Below are positions 1-7,766 of a stretch of 8,879 nucleotides of DNA, one piece after another. Made by a program: the position numbers and the translations under genes. The notes beneath the pieces are model-generated. The model was not told the DNA's origin. It worked only from the letters and a program-made list of their open reading frames with translations, and ran no database searches. Each line of letters starts with the position of its first letter. The first letter of the stretch is position 1. The stretch comes from Blastocatellia bacterium (GTDB taxonomy: Bacteria; Acidobacteriota; Blastocatellia; Pyrinomonadales; Pyrinomonadaceae), in the NCBI GenBank assembly GCA_003175865.1, contig PSRF01000081.1, positions 1-8,879 of the forward strand, given 5' to 3'.

Positions 1-50
1 AAGAAGCGAACGACTTTTTCCACGTCACCATCTTAACAGACTTGATTAGA

Positions 51-2900
51 CTAGGACGTGGAGTTGTCGCCATTGCGTCCGTTCCTGACGACTCGGCCAT
101 TCAAAAGTGGACGCAACACGTGACCTGTATGCGATCTCCGCGAACGAGCGACTTCTTCGGGTGTGCCGGCTGCAACGATGCGCCCTCCGTTATCGCCGCC
201 TTCCGGACCGAGGTCGATGATGTAGTCAGCAGACTTGATCACGTCCAGATTGTGTTCGATCACGAGGACTGTATTGCCAAGTGAGACGAGTCGTTGCAAC
301 ACGTCCAGTAGTTTGTGAACGTCTGCAAAATGAAGACCGGTTGTTGGTTCGTCGAGTATGTAGACTGTGCGACCCGTTGCTCGTTTGGAAAGTTCCTTCG
401 CGAGCTTGATGCGCTGCGCTTCGCCACCTGAAAGTGTAGTCGCTGATTGGCCCAGCTTGATGTAACCAAGGCCAACATCAAGAAGAGTCTGTAGCTTCTG
501 GCTAATTTGTGGAATGTTCTCAAGCAGTGGCAAAGCTTCTTCGACGGTCGTATCGAGTAGATCTGCGATGGACTTTCCTTTGTACTTGACTGCCAGGGTC
601 TCGCGATTGTAACGCGCGCCTCGACACACGTCGCAAAGCACATAGACATCTGGCAGGAAGTTCATTTCGATTCGCTTCATGCCATCGCCTTCGCAGGCTT
701 CACAACGACCACCCTTGACGTTGAAGGAGAAACGACCGGGTTTGTAACCTCGCTCACGTGAGTCGGGCAACAAAGCGTATAGCTCTCGCAGCGGAGTGAA
801 GAGACCGGTGTACGTCGCTGGATTCGATCTTGGCGTTCGACCGATTGGCGACTGGTCGATCTCGATTACTTTGTCGACATGTTCGAGACCTTCGATAGAC
901 TTGAATGGACCAGGCTCTGTATGTGAACCATAAAGGTGTTGTGCCAGTGCCGAGTACAAAATGTCTTCAACCAATGTTGACTTACCGGAACCTGAAACAC
1001 CGGTGACAACTGTCAATAAGCCGAGTGGAATTGAAACGTCGATCTCTTTCAGATTATTGGCGTAGGCGCCTTGAATTGTCAGGTATTTGCCGTTCGGCGC
1101 ACGACGCTCGACCGGCACATCAATCTTCTTCGCACCGCGAATGTAGAGTCCCGTTATCGAGTTCGGATTTTGCGCAACATCCTGGGCGGTTCCGAACGCG
1201 ACAACTTCACCGCCGTGTGCGCCTGCGCCGGGTCCAAGATCCAGCACGTAGTCAGCGCGACGGATAGTCTCCTCGTCATGCTCAACAACCAAAACTGTAT
1301 TTCCCAAATCGCGCAACGCGGTGAGAGTTTCCAAAAGTTTTTGATTGTCACGCGGGTGCAACCCAATCGAAGGCTCGTCGAGTACGTACAGAACGCCTCG
1401 AAGCTGCGATCCGATCTGAGTTGCCAAACGAATGCGTTGACCTTCGCCACCGGAAAGTGTTGACGAAGCTCTATCGAGAGTCAGATAACCTAATCCGACT
1501 GTTGCTAAGAAGCGCAAGCGACTCTTTATCTCGCGGAGAATCGGTCCAGCTATCTGCTCTTCACGCTCGTTTAGCCGAATTTCCTCAAAAGCGCCGACAG
1601 CATCCTGAATTGGCAGTGATGTGTATTCGGCGATGCCTCTGCCCCCGACTCGCACGGACAACGAATCGGAACGCAAGCGTTGACCATTACACTCGCTGCA
1701 CACAGTTGGGGAAACAAGTTCCTCCAGTGCGATTCGTATTTTTTCGGACGGCGCTTCGTTTAGTCGCTCACGAAGCCAGTTCAGGGCACCCTTCCATTCG
1801 CTCTGGTACGAATAGAGACCTTGTGTGAAAGCCAATTTGCCGCTGACGCCGTTCAAGAATCCTTCTCGCACTTCCTTGGGTAACTCTCCAAACGGCACTT
1901 TTGCGTCAGCATTGAAATGTTTACAGATCGCCAGTAATGCACTTCGCAGGTATGCGGAACCTTGTTTGTCCGCCGTACCCATGTAGCCAAGTTTCTCGGG
2001 TGTCTGTCGCTCATCTGGGATCAATTTTAGAGAATCGATCTCCATCACTGTTCCCAATCCGTGACACCGTTTACAGGCACCGTATGCAGAATTGAATGAA
2101 AACGATCGTGGTTCGAGTGGTGGGACGTTTATTCCGCAATTTACGCAGGCCATTCGTTCCGAATACAGTTTTTCTTCACCGTCAACAATCGAAATCAACA
2201 CTGCTCCACCAGTTAACTTGAGTGCAGTACGCACCGAGTCCGTGAGCCGTTCTCGAATACCCGCCTTGATCAACAAACGATCGACTACAGCTTCGATTGT
2301 GTGATTGCGTCTACGGTCTAATCGAATTTCTTCATCGAGAGAAACCAGTTCGCCATCGACACGAGCGCGTAGAAAACCGTCCTTCGCGAGTTTTTCCAGT
2401 TCCTTCTTGAACTCACCCTTTCGACCACGAACGATTGGTGCGAGTACCATGACCCGTTCACCTTCAGGCAACCCGAGTACGTTTTGCACGATTTGATCAA
2501 CGCTCTGCCTGGTAATCGCGGCGCCGCACACGTGACAGTGCGGGATGCCAATTGATGAAAAGAGCAATCGCATGTAGTCGTAAACTTCGGTTACGGTACC
2601 CACCGTAGAACGAGGGCTACGCGAAACAGTCTTTTGTTCGATCGAGATGGCTGGGGACAGCCCGTCGACGGAATCCACATCAGGTTTTTCGAGTTGATCG
2701 AGGAATTGGCGGGCGTATGCCGAAAGTGATTCTACGTATCGCCTTTGGCCTTCAGCGTAAATGGTGTCGAAAGCAAGTGATGATTTTCCAGACCCAGACA
2801 GTCCGGTGATTACTGTAAATCGATCGCGCGGAATATCGACGTTAATGTTCTTGAGGTTGTGTTGTCGGGCCCCTCTAACGGTGATGCGATCAATTGCCAT
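51..2900 (-). CDS. uvrA: UvrABC system protein A (excinuclease ABC subunit A)
   Basis: This is a full-length UvrA of 949 aa; the E. coli protein is 940 aa. UvrA dimers scan DNA for helix-distorting lesions and load UvrB in cytoplasmic nucleotide excision repair. Both ABC ATPase modules are visible. The first has Walker [10 protein letters not shown] at residues 33-41, signature LSGGE at 482-486 and Walker B LYVLDEP at 504-510. The second has Walker [10 protein letters not shown] at 634-642, signature LSGGE at 823-827 and Walker B YILDEP at 847-852. Zinc-binding cysteine pairs are C252/C255 with C276/C279, and C733/C736 with C756/C759; further CxxC pairs lie at C122/C125 and C401/C404. The UvrB-binding region should lie at about 130-245. 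The ATG start gives the usual UvrA N-terminus ([19 protein letters not shown]), although no clear Shine-Dalgarno sequence precedes it. The C-terminal tail after about residue 930 is basic and asparagine-rich. The gene looks intact and monocistronic. No terminator is visible in the 50 bases left of its stop. Confidence 0.98.
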   Translation of the reverse strand: MAIDRITVRGARQHNLKNINVDIPRDRFTVITGLSGSGKSSLAFDTIYAEGQRRYVESLSAYARQFLDQLEKPDVDSVDGLSPAISIEQKTVSRSPRSTVGTVTEVYDYMRLLFSSIGIPHCHVCGAAITRQSVDQIVQNVLGLPEGERVMVLAPIVRGRKGEFKKELEKLAKDGFLRARVDGELVSLDEEIRLDRRRNHTIEAVVDRLLIKAGIRERLTDSVRTALKLTGGAVLISIVDGEEKLYSERMACVNCGINVPPLEPRSFSFNSAYGACKRCHGLGTVMEIDSLKLIPDERQTPEKLGYMGTADKQGSAYLRSALLAICKHFNADAKVPFGELPKEVREGFLNGVSGKLAFTQGLYSYQSEWKGALNWLRERLNEAPSEKIRIALEELVSPTVCSECNGQRLRSDSLSVRVGGRGIAEYTSLPIQDAVGAFEEIRLNEREEQIAGPILREIKSRLRFLATVGLGYLTLDRASSTLSGGEGQRIRLATQIGSQLRGVLYVLDEPSIGLHPRDNQKLLETLTALRDLGNTVLVVEHDEETIRRADYVLDLGPGAGAHGGEVVAFGTAQDVAQNPNSITGLYIRGAKKIDVPVERRAPNGKYLTIQGAYANNLKEIDVSIPLGLLTVVTGVSGSGKSTLVEDILYSALAQHLYGSHTEPGPFKSIEGLEHVDKVIEIDQSPIGRTPRSNPATYTGLFTPLRELYALLPDSRERGYKPGRFSFNVKGGRCEACEGDGMKRIEMNFLPDVYVLCDVCRGARYNRETLAVKYKGKSIADLLDTTVEEALPLLENIPQISQKLQTLLDVGLGYIKLGQSATTLSGGEAQRIKLAKELSKRATGRTVYILDEPTTGLHFADVHKLLDVLQRLVSLGNTVLVIEHNLDVIKSADYIIDLGPEGGDNGGRIVAAGTPEEVARSRRSHTGHVLRPLLNGRVVRNGRNGDNSTS

Positions 2901-2950
2901 GGCGTTTCAGGAATTCGCTCAACACCACAGAGGCGAATCTAGCGTGGTGG

Positions 2951-2965
2951 AGAATCCATGATTCT
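2951..2965. promoter_or_regulatory. small palindrome overlapping the uvrA -10 region (possible operator)
   Basis: The sequence AGAATC-CAT-GATTCT is a perfect 6-base inverted repeat around a 3-base centre. It covers most of the -10 box and the predicted start of transcription of uvrA. uvrA belongs to the LexA regulon in many bacteria, so a repressor site here would make sense, but the sequence does not match the E. coli (CTGT-N8-ACAG) or Bacillus-type (GAAC-N4-GTTC) LexA boxes. A chance palindrome of this size is quite possible. Confidence 0.25.
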
Positions 2966-2989
2966 AACGGACGTGGCGAGGGCGAGCAA
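2961..2989 (-). promoter_or_regulatory. candidate sigma70-type promoter of uvrA
   Basis: Read on the minus strand, a -35 box TTGCTC (2984-2989) is followed after exactly 17 bases by a -10 box TAGAAT (2961-2966). Matches to TTGACA and TATAAT are 4/6 and 5/6. Transcription would begin near 2954, giving a leader of roughly 54 bases before the uvrA ATG at 2900. Position and spacing support it, but it rests on pattern matching only. Confidence 0.5.
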
Positions 2990-3067
2990 GCCGGGGTCGT
3001 TCAGAGGTGTGCATAAACTTGAACCATATGAGTCTCGTCTAAGAAAACTTTTGTTTTCAGCGATCTT

Positions 3068-3185
3068 CGGACACTCAGGTAGGGAAACGCGCGGTAGTGA
3101 CCGGAGGCTTATCACAATTTGAGAATAAATGCAGGTTGATCAAGGCACCTGGTCGCTACCGCTCCCGGTTCCCTACCTGAGTCCG
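3068..3185. repeat. 118-base imperfect inverted repeat (REP/MITE-like palindromic element)
   Basis: The left arm (3068-3104, 37 bases) and the reverse complement of the right arm (3148-3185, 38 bases) agree at 32 positions, including an uninterrupted 13-base block CTCAGGTAGGGAA and a 7-base block GCGGTAG. The differences are two substituted bases around the central CG, one T/C change, and small indels. A 43-base A/T-richer spacer (3105-3147) separates the arms. Each arm also contains GGTAG twice in the same direction, 15 bases apart in the left arm and 17 in the right. The element begins 11 bases beyond the stop codon of the TonB-receptor-like gene, so its minus-strand transcript could fold into a long stem at the 3' end of that mRNA. 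No U-tract follows, so it is not a standard intrinsic terminator. The architecture suggests a dispersed palindromic repeat of the REP or MITE kind, but copy number cannot be judged from one window. The rest of the gap (2990-3067) holds only a 6-base hairpin at 3043-3058. Confidence 0.75.
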
Positions 3186-3196
3186 TCGTCTTGTAT

Positions 3197-5818
3197 CTAG
3201 AAATTAAAGCGCGTGCCGACTTCCAGTCGTCTCGGCATTTGAGCTGACGTTGCCTGACCGAAATAAGGTGAGGTTAAGACACCAGAAAATGTCCCTAGAT
3301 TCGTATGGTTCAGCAGATTGAATGCTTGAAGGTAAAACTCCAGCCGGTACTTTTTCGTTGACGGACCGCCAATTGATGGCGGTGCTGCGCCGTCACCACC
3401 AGCCCCGATGCGAACCATTTTGACCTGGGGACCACCGCCTTGTGTCTGTTCTTTTCCGAAATCGACACCCCAACTGAAACGCGATCCAATTTCCCAACGA
3501 GCCGCACCACGACGACTATTGCGTGTTACGTTCAAAGGTCGATCGTTAATAACGGTGTCGAGATTGTTATCGAAACCCGTTGTTACGTTGTACGGCAGAG
3601 CCGATGTAGCGCTGATGATCGCAGAGATTGAAAAGCCACGCGGTAGCCGACGGCTGGTAAATGCGTTGAATAGATGACGGAAATCATTCGCGGCAGGTCC
3701 GCGATCAGCACGCAGATTGAAGTTGTTCATCGGTAGGCTGAATGGTCCATCTGCTTCGTTGGTGTTTTTGTTGAATAGGTATGTGGCATTCCAGAAGAAG
3801 CCGTTAATGAACTTTGCCGGACCGACACCAATCATCAAGCGATGACCTGAACTATAGGCCGAACCTTCGACGTTCGTAACATTGCCTCGCGACGGGTCAG
3901 GACGACCGATACCAGGTACAGGCGAGTTCAAGTTTTGACCATGAAACAGGTGAACGCCGCGTTGATAGGTATAGTTAGTGGTGAGCCGAAACCGCTTGAA
4001 GGGATTTGTCTCCATACCAAATGACGCTTGGATGATATAAGGCATGCTCAGCTGGGAATCCAACTGAATGATGCTCGGAGGAAGTGTTGTTTGTACTCCG
4101 CCCGATAACGGATTCGGGTAACCCGGGTGCGTGATTAGTACGTCGAGTTGATGTTGACCATCGACGCGCAGAGTTTGTTCGTACGTTTGACTTCCCAACC
4201 AATCGTAGAAGATGCCGGCGCCGCCACGTAGCGTTATTGATCCACTCTTCTTCGGTGACCAGACAAAACCAAGGCGCGGCGCCAGGTTGAATTTGTCAGT
4301 GACGTGATTTTGTAACTCTTGTCTGACACCGAAACTGATCGTCAGGTTTTTCCGCACGCGGTAATCGTCTTGCACATACCAACCAAGTTGAGACTGCGAA
4401 TACTCTACGTTTGGATCGCCGACACGTTGGGTGTACTGAGTCGGTAATCCAAGTTGATAAGCGGCAAGATTGGCAAACTGAAAGGTCCCGAACGCGTTTG
4501 TTGATTCATCGCTTTTGTATCTGCCACCTTCCAACTGTGCACCAAACCTCAAGCCGTGTTTTTCGAGAGCATAATCAACGTTATCCGCCAGTTCGAAATC
4601 CCACTGATCGCGTCCGCCACTTCGTTGCGCGCTACCGGCATTGAAAGCTCCGGGAACTAAAACAGTTTGGCCGTTGGAAACTGATCTCGATTCGCTTTGC
4701 TGCCAGCGCGATTGAAAACGAACCTCGTTGAAGTACTTCTTTCCGAGCATGCCTGAGTCGCCGATGCGAAAGATGTATTCAGTTTGTTCCTGGGCATACG
4801 CGCGAGAAGGTAAGTCGAAGTCACCGGCGCCGAGGTTATTTTGCACGACGGCGTTACGTTGAAATTGAATGCGCGAAGTGTGTGTCTTTGTTAGCGCGTG
4901 TTCCAGTCGAGCGTCGAGGTTCAAACGACGAGACGGTCGATATATCAATCCAGACACTTCTCCGCTCGGGACCGTTGCGACCAGCGTTTTTGCGTCGTAG
5001 AAGAGTGAACCATCGGAATTCAGAAACAGCGAAGTGCGGTTCTTCCAGATTGGACCATCGAGTGAGAGGCCAAATCTCCGTTGTTGCTCGGGGCCTCGGA
5101 ATGTGGCGAACGCTTGTCTGCCGTTCAGAGATTCATCGCGAAAGCCAAAGTTAAAAGAACCATGCCAGGAATTCACACCCGGCTTGGTTGTTATGTCGAC
5201 AAAACCAAAACCAGCATCATGATTTTCAGCAGCGTAGGGATTCATCCGGAATCGGATCTCACGAATCTGTGATTTGGGAGGTAGTTTGCCACCGCGAAAG
5301 CCGTTAACACGCATCTGCGCACCTGGACCAGCAAGTTGGTTGATGGCATTTTCAAACTCATCTGGATCGTCAGGCAATTGCGCAATCTGATCTGCTGTCA
5401 AAACATTGCTGAACGCATTTCCTTTTGGGTCAGTGTTCCTGACTTGCGGGTCTTCAGACACGTTGACATCCGCCTTGATTGCATCAATTTCAAGATGCAC
5501 TTCTTGCCGATTAGAACCTGCTAGAACCTGAACTACATCGAGATCTTCTATTTTGAATCCTGCCGCTTCAACGTGGAGTGCATACGTTCCGGCAACAAGA
5601 CGTGTGAACTGAACTTCACCCTTTTGGTTTGTCTCGGCTGCGTTTTCAACCTTTCCATTGCGCAATAGTTGTACGCGTGTCTTGTTAACCAGAGCGCCGG
5701 ATGGATCACGAACAATCACTTCGAGACTAGCTCGGTTTGTCTGAGCAAGATTGATACTCACGCTGAGCAGTAGAACCAGACAGATTTCTAACGCGATTAA
5801 AGAAGAACGCATTCGCAT
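3197..5818 (-). CDS. TonB-dependent-receptor-like outer membrane protein with carboxypeptidase-regulatory-like domain
   Basis: This 873-aa protein is probably an outer membrane beta-barrel that imports or binds a ligand; the substrate is unknown. A signal peptide covers residues 1-25, with a hydrophobic core at 7-20 and likely cleavage after NLA. Residues about 30-110 match the carboxypeptidase-regulatory-like (Ig-like) fold, with V-R-D-P-S-G-A-L near the start and G-x-Y-x-L-H-V-E-A-A-G-F near the end. ADVNVSE (116-122) could be a TonB box. The plug domain spans about 128-215 and ends in FGFVDITTKPG, the counterpart of the usual GGVINI-T-K-G plug end. The barrel runs from there to the end. 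It includes YVQDDYRV (481-488), RADRGPAANDFRH (703-715), NDRPLNVTRN (758-767) and FNLLNHTN (833-840), phrases I associate with acidobacterial members. The last residue is phenylalanine, as expected for BAM-dependent barrel insertion. The first of two nearby ATGs is chosen because GAGGGG lies 9 bases upstream. It is the second gene of a two-gene unit. Confidence 0.88.
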   Translation of the reverse strand: MRMRSSLIALEICLVLLLSVSINLAQTNRASLEVIVRDPSGALVNKTRVQLLRNGKVENAAETNQKGEVQFTRLVAGTYALHVEAAGFKIEDLDVVQVLAGSNRQEVHLEIDAIKADVNVSEDPQVRNTDPKGNAFSNVLTADQIAQLPDDPDEFENAINQLAGPGAQMRVNGFRGGKLPPKSQIREIRFRMNPYAAENHDAGFGFVDITTKPGVNSWHGSFNFGFRDESLNGRQAFATFRGPEQQRRFGLSLDGPIWKNRTSLFLNSDGSLFYDAKTLVATVPSGEVSGLIYRPSRRLNLDARLEHALTKTHTSRIQFQRNAVVQNNLGAGDFDLPSRAYAQEQTEYIFRIGDSGMLGKKYFNEVRFQSRWQQSESRSVSNGQTVLVPGAFNAGSAQRSGGRDQWDFELADNVDYALEKHGLRFGAQLEGGRYKSDESTNAFGTFQFANLAAYQLGLPTQYTQRVGDPNVEYSQSQLGWYVQDDYRVRKNLTISFGVRQELQNHVTDKFNLAPRLGFVWSPKKSGSITLRGGAGIFYDWLGSQTYEQTLRVDGQHQLDVLITHPGYPNPLSGGVQTTLPPSIIQLDSQLSMPYIIQASFGMETNPFKRFRLTTNYTYQRGVHLFHGQNLNSPVPGIGRPDPSRGNVTNVEGSAYSSGHRLMIGVGPAKFINGFFWNATYLFNKNTNEADGPFSLPMNNFNLRADRGPAANDFRHLFNAFTSRRLPRGFSISAIISATSALPYNVTTGFDNNLDTVINDRPLNVTRNSRRGAARWEIGSRFSWGVDFGKEQTQGGGPQVKMVRIGAGGDGAAPPSIGGPSTKKYRLEFYLQAFNLLNHTNLGTFSGVLTSPYFGQATSAQMPRRLEVGTRFNF

Positions 5819-5827
5819 GAGAATTCA

Positions 5828-5833
5828 CCCCTC
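5828..5833 (-). promoter_or_regulatory. ribosome binding site overlapping the upstream stop codon
   Basis: On the minus strand GAGGGG lies 9 bases before the ATG at 5818, and its first two bases are the last two of the TGA stop codon (5832-5834) of the upstream gene. This arrangement favours translational coupling, with ribosomes finishing the first protein reinitiating on the second. It also decides between two candidate starts: the second ATG at 5812 would have an over-long 15-base spacing. Confidence 0.7.
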
Positions 5834-6746
5834 AGTGTTTTTGAAACTTGTCAGCCTTGAACTGTGGGTTGAGCTGGTACTTTGCGATTTCGAACTCTTC
5901 CGAGACGTCAGTGTCAGTTAAGAAAGTGAATTTAAATGGGAGTAGCACGCCGTTTACTTTTTTGTGGTCGGTCAACCGAATGTAGAAATCCGCTTCTTCC
6001 GGCTTTTCCATTGGTTCAGCCGCGAGCTTCTCTTCAGCGTCCTCTCGCATTTTCTTGATTTGTTCTGGAGATGATCCCTGTCCAGCGTTGCGGGTCATGG
6101 TAACCATTCGTGGTTTGGGGCCCCGGTAACTAAGTAGAAGAGGTACATGACTCTCTTGATCAAAAAAGATGCGTACGGTGAATTTGTCTGGTCCACTCAC
6201 TTCAACGACGTCTGCCTTGATGGTCTCTACTTCGGATTCGCCGACATATTTGTAGTCGACTGCCATCGATGAGGGTGTCGTCACCAATAAGGCCAGGAGA
6301 TAACGCGTGAGTTCAATGCGATACATTCGACGCAGCGCAGCTTCCATCTGTTCGGGTGTCGCTTGCTGACCACCGGGTCCGGCTATCTTGAAGACCATTC
6401 CACCACCACCGCTCTGGCCATTCCACGCTTGCTCTCCATTTAAGCCGTGATACATCAACATAGCTGTGCTGAGGCCGCCTGGATTCATTGCATCTTCCAT
6501 CACGTATTTGTCCGGCAATTGAATGTTGAGTTCGCGATCCCCAGTGAGCTGTCGTTCACCGAGCATGCGTCGATATTGACCCTTGAGCGTGATCGACTCG
6601 AGCTTAGCGAGGGTTTCTTCTCCGCCGATAGCGGCGCGAGCTTGCTTTAGAATCTCCTGGGCCTTTGCGTCATCGGCGCGTGCAGAGGGTGTCCAAACGA
6701 TGATTGGTGCTAACAACACAGACAGCAGCAACAACAGTTTTTTCAT
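5832..6746 (-). CDS. secreted periplasmic protein of unknown function, paired with the TonB-receptor-like gene (LolA/LolB-like fold possible)
   Basis: I do not recognise a named family. With the start at 6746 the protein has 304 aa, beginning with a classical signal peptide: MKK, a hydrophobic stretch at 4-18, and likely cleavage after SARA at residue 24. There is no lipobox cysteine, so it should be a soluble periplasmic protein. The mature part begins with a helical segment (A-Q-E-I-L-x-Q-A-R-A-A-I-G-G, about 29-42) and continues as mostly beta-like strands with a G-Q-Y pattern. This layout resembles periplasmic lipoprotein-carrier-like proteins of the LolA/LolB superfamily, which is a weak inference. 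Residues about 111-127 are Gly-rich, and 224-252 form a charged, Glu-rich segment that is probably helical or disordered. An in-frame ATG 13 codons upstream (6785) is rejected because AAGGA sits 7 bases before 6746 and the signal peptide fits that start. The TonB-receptor-like gene follows after 13 bases, so the two are probably co-expressed and may act on the same ligand. Confidence 0.82.
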   Translation of the reverse strand: MKKLLLLLSVLLAPIIVWTPSARADDAKAQEILKQARAAIGGEETLAKLESITLKGQYRRMLGERQLTGDRELNIQLPDKYVMEDAMNPGGLSTAMLMYHGLNGEQAWNGQSGGGGMVFKIAGPGGQQATPEQMEAALRRMYRIELTRYLLALLVTTPSSMAVDYKYVGESEVETIKADVVEVSGPDKFTVRIFFDQESHVPLLLSYRGPKPRMVTMTRNAGQGSSPEQIKKMREDAEEKLAAEPMEKPEEADFYIRLTDHKKVNGVLLPFKFTFLTDTDVSEEFEIAKYQLNPQFKADKFQKH

Positions 6747-6753
6747 TTCTAGA

Positions 6754-6758
6754 TCCTT
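6754..6758 (-). promoter_or_regulatory. ribosome binding site fixing the start at 6746
   Basis: AAGGA on the minus strand lies 7 bases before the ATG at 6746. It supports the shorter protein, whose N-terminus is an ordinary signal peptide, over an upstream in-frame ATG at 6785 that would add 13 polar residues. The bases upstream (about 6761-6777) are A/T-rich, and TTGACC lies at 6802-6807, but no -10 box at acceptable spacing completes a convincing promoter for this two-gene unit. Confidence 0.65.
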
Positions 6759-6952
6759 GTAAGTTGATTTAATAAAACGACCCAAATGGGATCCACGAAG
6801 CGGTCAACCACGCGCCGACTGGTGGCGCATCGATGGGCTCAAAGGTTCGTTCCGCTCTCGAGCCTGGTCCGATTCTTAGAGGTATTCACATGAGGTGCTT
6901 CGAAAGTTCCAGAAAGAGTCGCGTGCGAGTGTACAGCGATATTTCCATTATC

Positions 6953-6982
6953 TTGACACCCTCAGAAAGCGAGCCATAAACT
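6953..6982 (+). promoter_or_regulatory. candidate sigma70-type promoter of pgsA
   Basis: A perfect -35 box TTGACA (6953-6958) is followed by CATAAA at 16 bases (6975-6980) or TAAACT at 18 bases (6977-6982), each matching the -10 consensus at 4 of 6 positions. Transcription would begin near 6988, leaving a leader of about 30 bases before the GTG start of pgsA. The perfect -35 and the short leader make it credible despite the weak -10. The remainder of the divergent gap (6759-6952) holds only short palindromes (6781-6790, 6812-6828). Confidence 0.55.
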
Positions 6983-7018
6983 GCGAGTTCATTGAGGATT
7001 TCTTGATTTGAGGCTGAC

Positions 7019-7750
7019 GTGAACCTTCCCAACGCGCTAACACTACTTCGAATCTTTATCGTTCCGCTTCTAGTGGTAGTTCTGTTGACTCCATTCTCCG
7101 AAAACTGGTTTGGAGTGCCGCGCCACATCCTCGGAGTAGTTATCTTTTTGGCGGCAGCGTTAACTGACTACCTGGATGGGAAGATCGCACGTCGCCGTGG
7201 ACAGGTGACCCGCTTCGGTCAACTGCTCGACCCAATCGCAGACAAGCTCTTGATCTCAGCGGCGCTAATCTCGCTCGTGGAAAATCAACTCGCGCCTGCG
7301 TGGGCAGTAGTGATCATTATTGGAAGGGAGTTTGCGGTTACCGGGTTGAGATCAGTTGCTGCAGTTGATGGGCTTGTAATCTCCGCGTCACGAATGGGGA
7401 AGTTCAAGATGTTGGCCCAGGTAGTGACCGTTGCATTGTTGATTGCGTCGAGTGTCGCAGGAAAACCACCCGTCGCAAACTTCGGGAAACCCTTCCCTGC
7501 CATCGAATTTTGGTCAGTACCTGAATTACGCGTTGCGTGGAATCACCTGGTTGAAGCGACGCCGACGGGCAATGATTGGCAAGTCCTTCTCTATACAGCT
7601 GGGCGCGCGATGTTATGGCTGGTAGTCATCTCCGCTTGTACATCGATGTACGGATATTTCAGCTCGTTTTACCGCGCGGTCGCGAGCGGCCGCGCAGCAA
7701 AGGAGCAAGGAAAGACCAAATCAAGCGCGGTTGTCATTGCGCCTGAATAA
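7019..7750 (+). CDS. pgsA: CDP-diacylglycerol--glycerol-3-phosphate 3-phosphatidyltransferase
   Basis: This integral inner-membrane enzyme transfers a phosphatidyl group from CDP-diacylglycerol to glycerol-3-phosphate, giving phosphatidylglycerophosphate, the committed step to phosphatidylglycerol and cardiolipin. The CDP-alcohol phosphotransferase motif D-x2-D-G-x2-A-R-x8-G-x3-D-x3-D is complete: D50, D53, G54, A57, R58, G67, D71 and D75. The N-terminus MNLPNALTLLRI is typical of PgsA. Hydrophobic segments lie at about 9-24, 36-50, 74-87, 92-104, 131-146 and 196-214. The start codon is GTG, supported by GAGG at 7010-7013 with a 5-base gap. At 243 aa it is longer than the usual 180-200 aa: a loop of about 45 residues (148-192), rich in Pro, Trp and Phe, sits between the last two membrane segments, and a basic, Lys/Ser-rich tail follows residue 220. 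It converges on the next gene with a 16-base gap and no visible terminator. Confidence 0.95.
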   Translation: MNLPNALTLLRIFIVPLLVVVLLTPFSENWFGVPRHILGVVIFLAAALTDYLDGKIARRRGQVTRFGQLLDPIADKLLISAALISLVENQLAPAWAVVIIIGREFAVTGLRSVAAVDGLVISASRMGKFKMLAQVVTVALLIASSVAGKPPVANFGKPFPAIEFWSVPELRVAWNHLVEATPTGNDWQVLLYTAGRAMLWLVVISACTSMYGYFSSFYRAVASGRAAKEQGKTKSSAVVIAPE

Positions 7751-7766
7751 TTCCGAAGTCAGTCAC

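Noticed and set aside
21..60. CACGTC...GACGTG inverted repeat near the uvrA stop codon as a terminator
   Set aside because: Six pairs across a 28-base loop with no T-run is unlikely to terminate transcription, and the right half lies in the coding sequence.
1421..1828. A plus-strand open frame of 135 codons inside uvrA, with others nearby (1071-1463 plus, 260-649 minus)
   Set aside because: They lie wholly within the conserved uvrA coding sequence in other frames, and their translations are rich in Arg, Ser and Cys with no recognisable domain or ribosome binding site.
3043..3058. Hairpin GAAAAC-TTTT-GTTTTC considered as an intrinsic terminator
   Set aside because: The stem is only six pairs, A/T-rich, and no run of T follows on either strand beyond the stem itself.
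3068..3185. Inverted repeat considered as a CRISPR fragment or an insertion-sequence end pair
   Set aside because: There are only two arms in opposite orientation with a 43-base spacer, no regular direct repeats, and no room for a transposase.
6747..6785. N-terminal extension of the 304-aa periplasmic protein to an upstream ATG at 6785
   Set aside because: It would place 13 polar residues before a normal signal peptide, and the ribosome binding site at 6754-6758 points to the ATG at 6746.
6781..6828. Short palindromes CCCAAATGGG (6781-6790) and GCGCC-N7-GGCGC (6812-6828) as operators or riboswitch parts
   Set aside because: Each is only 4-5 pairs long, there is no surrounding conserved structure that I recognise, and no confident promoter anchors them.
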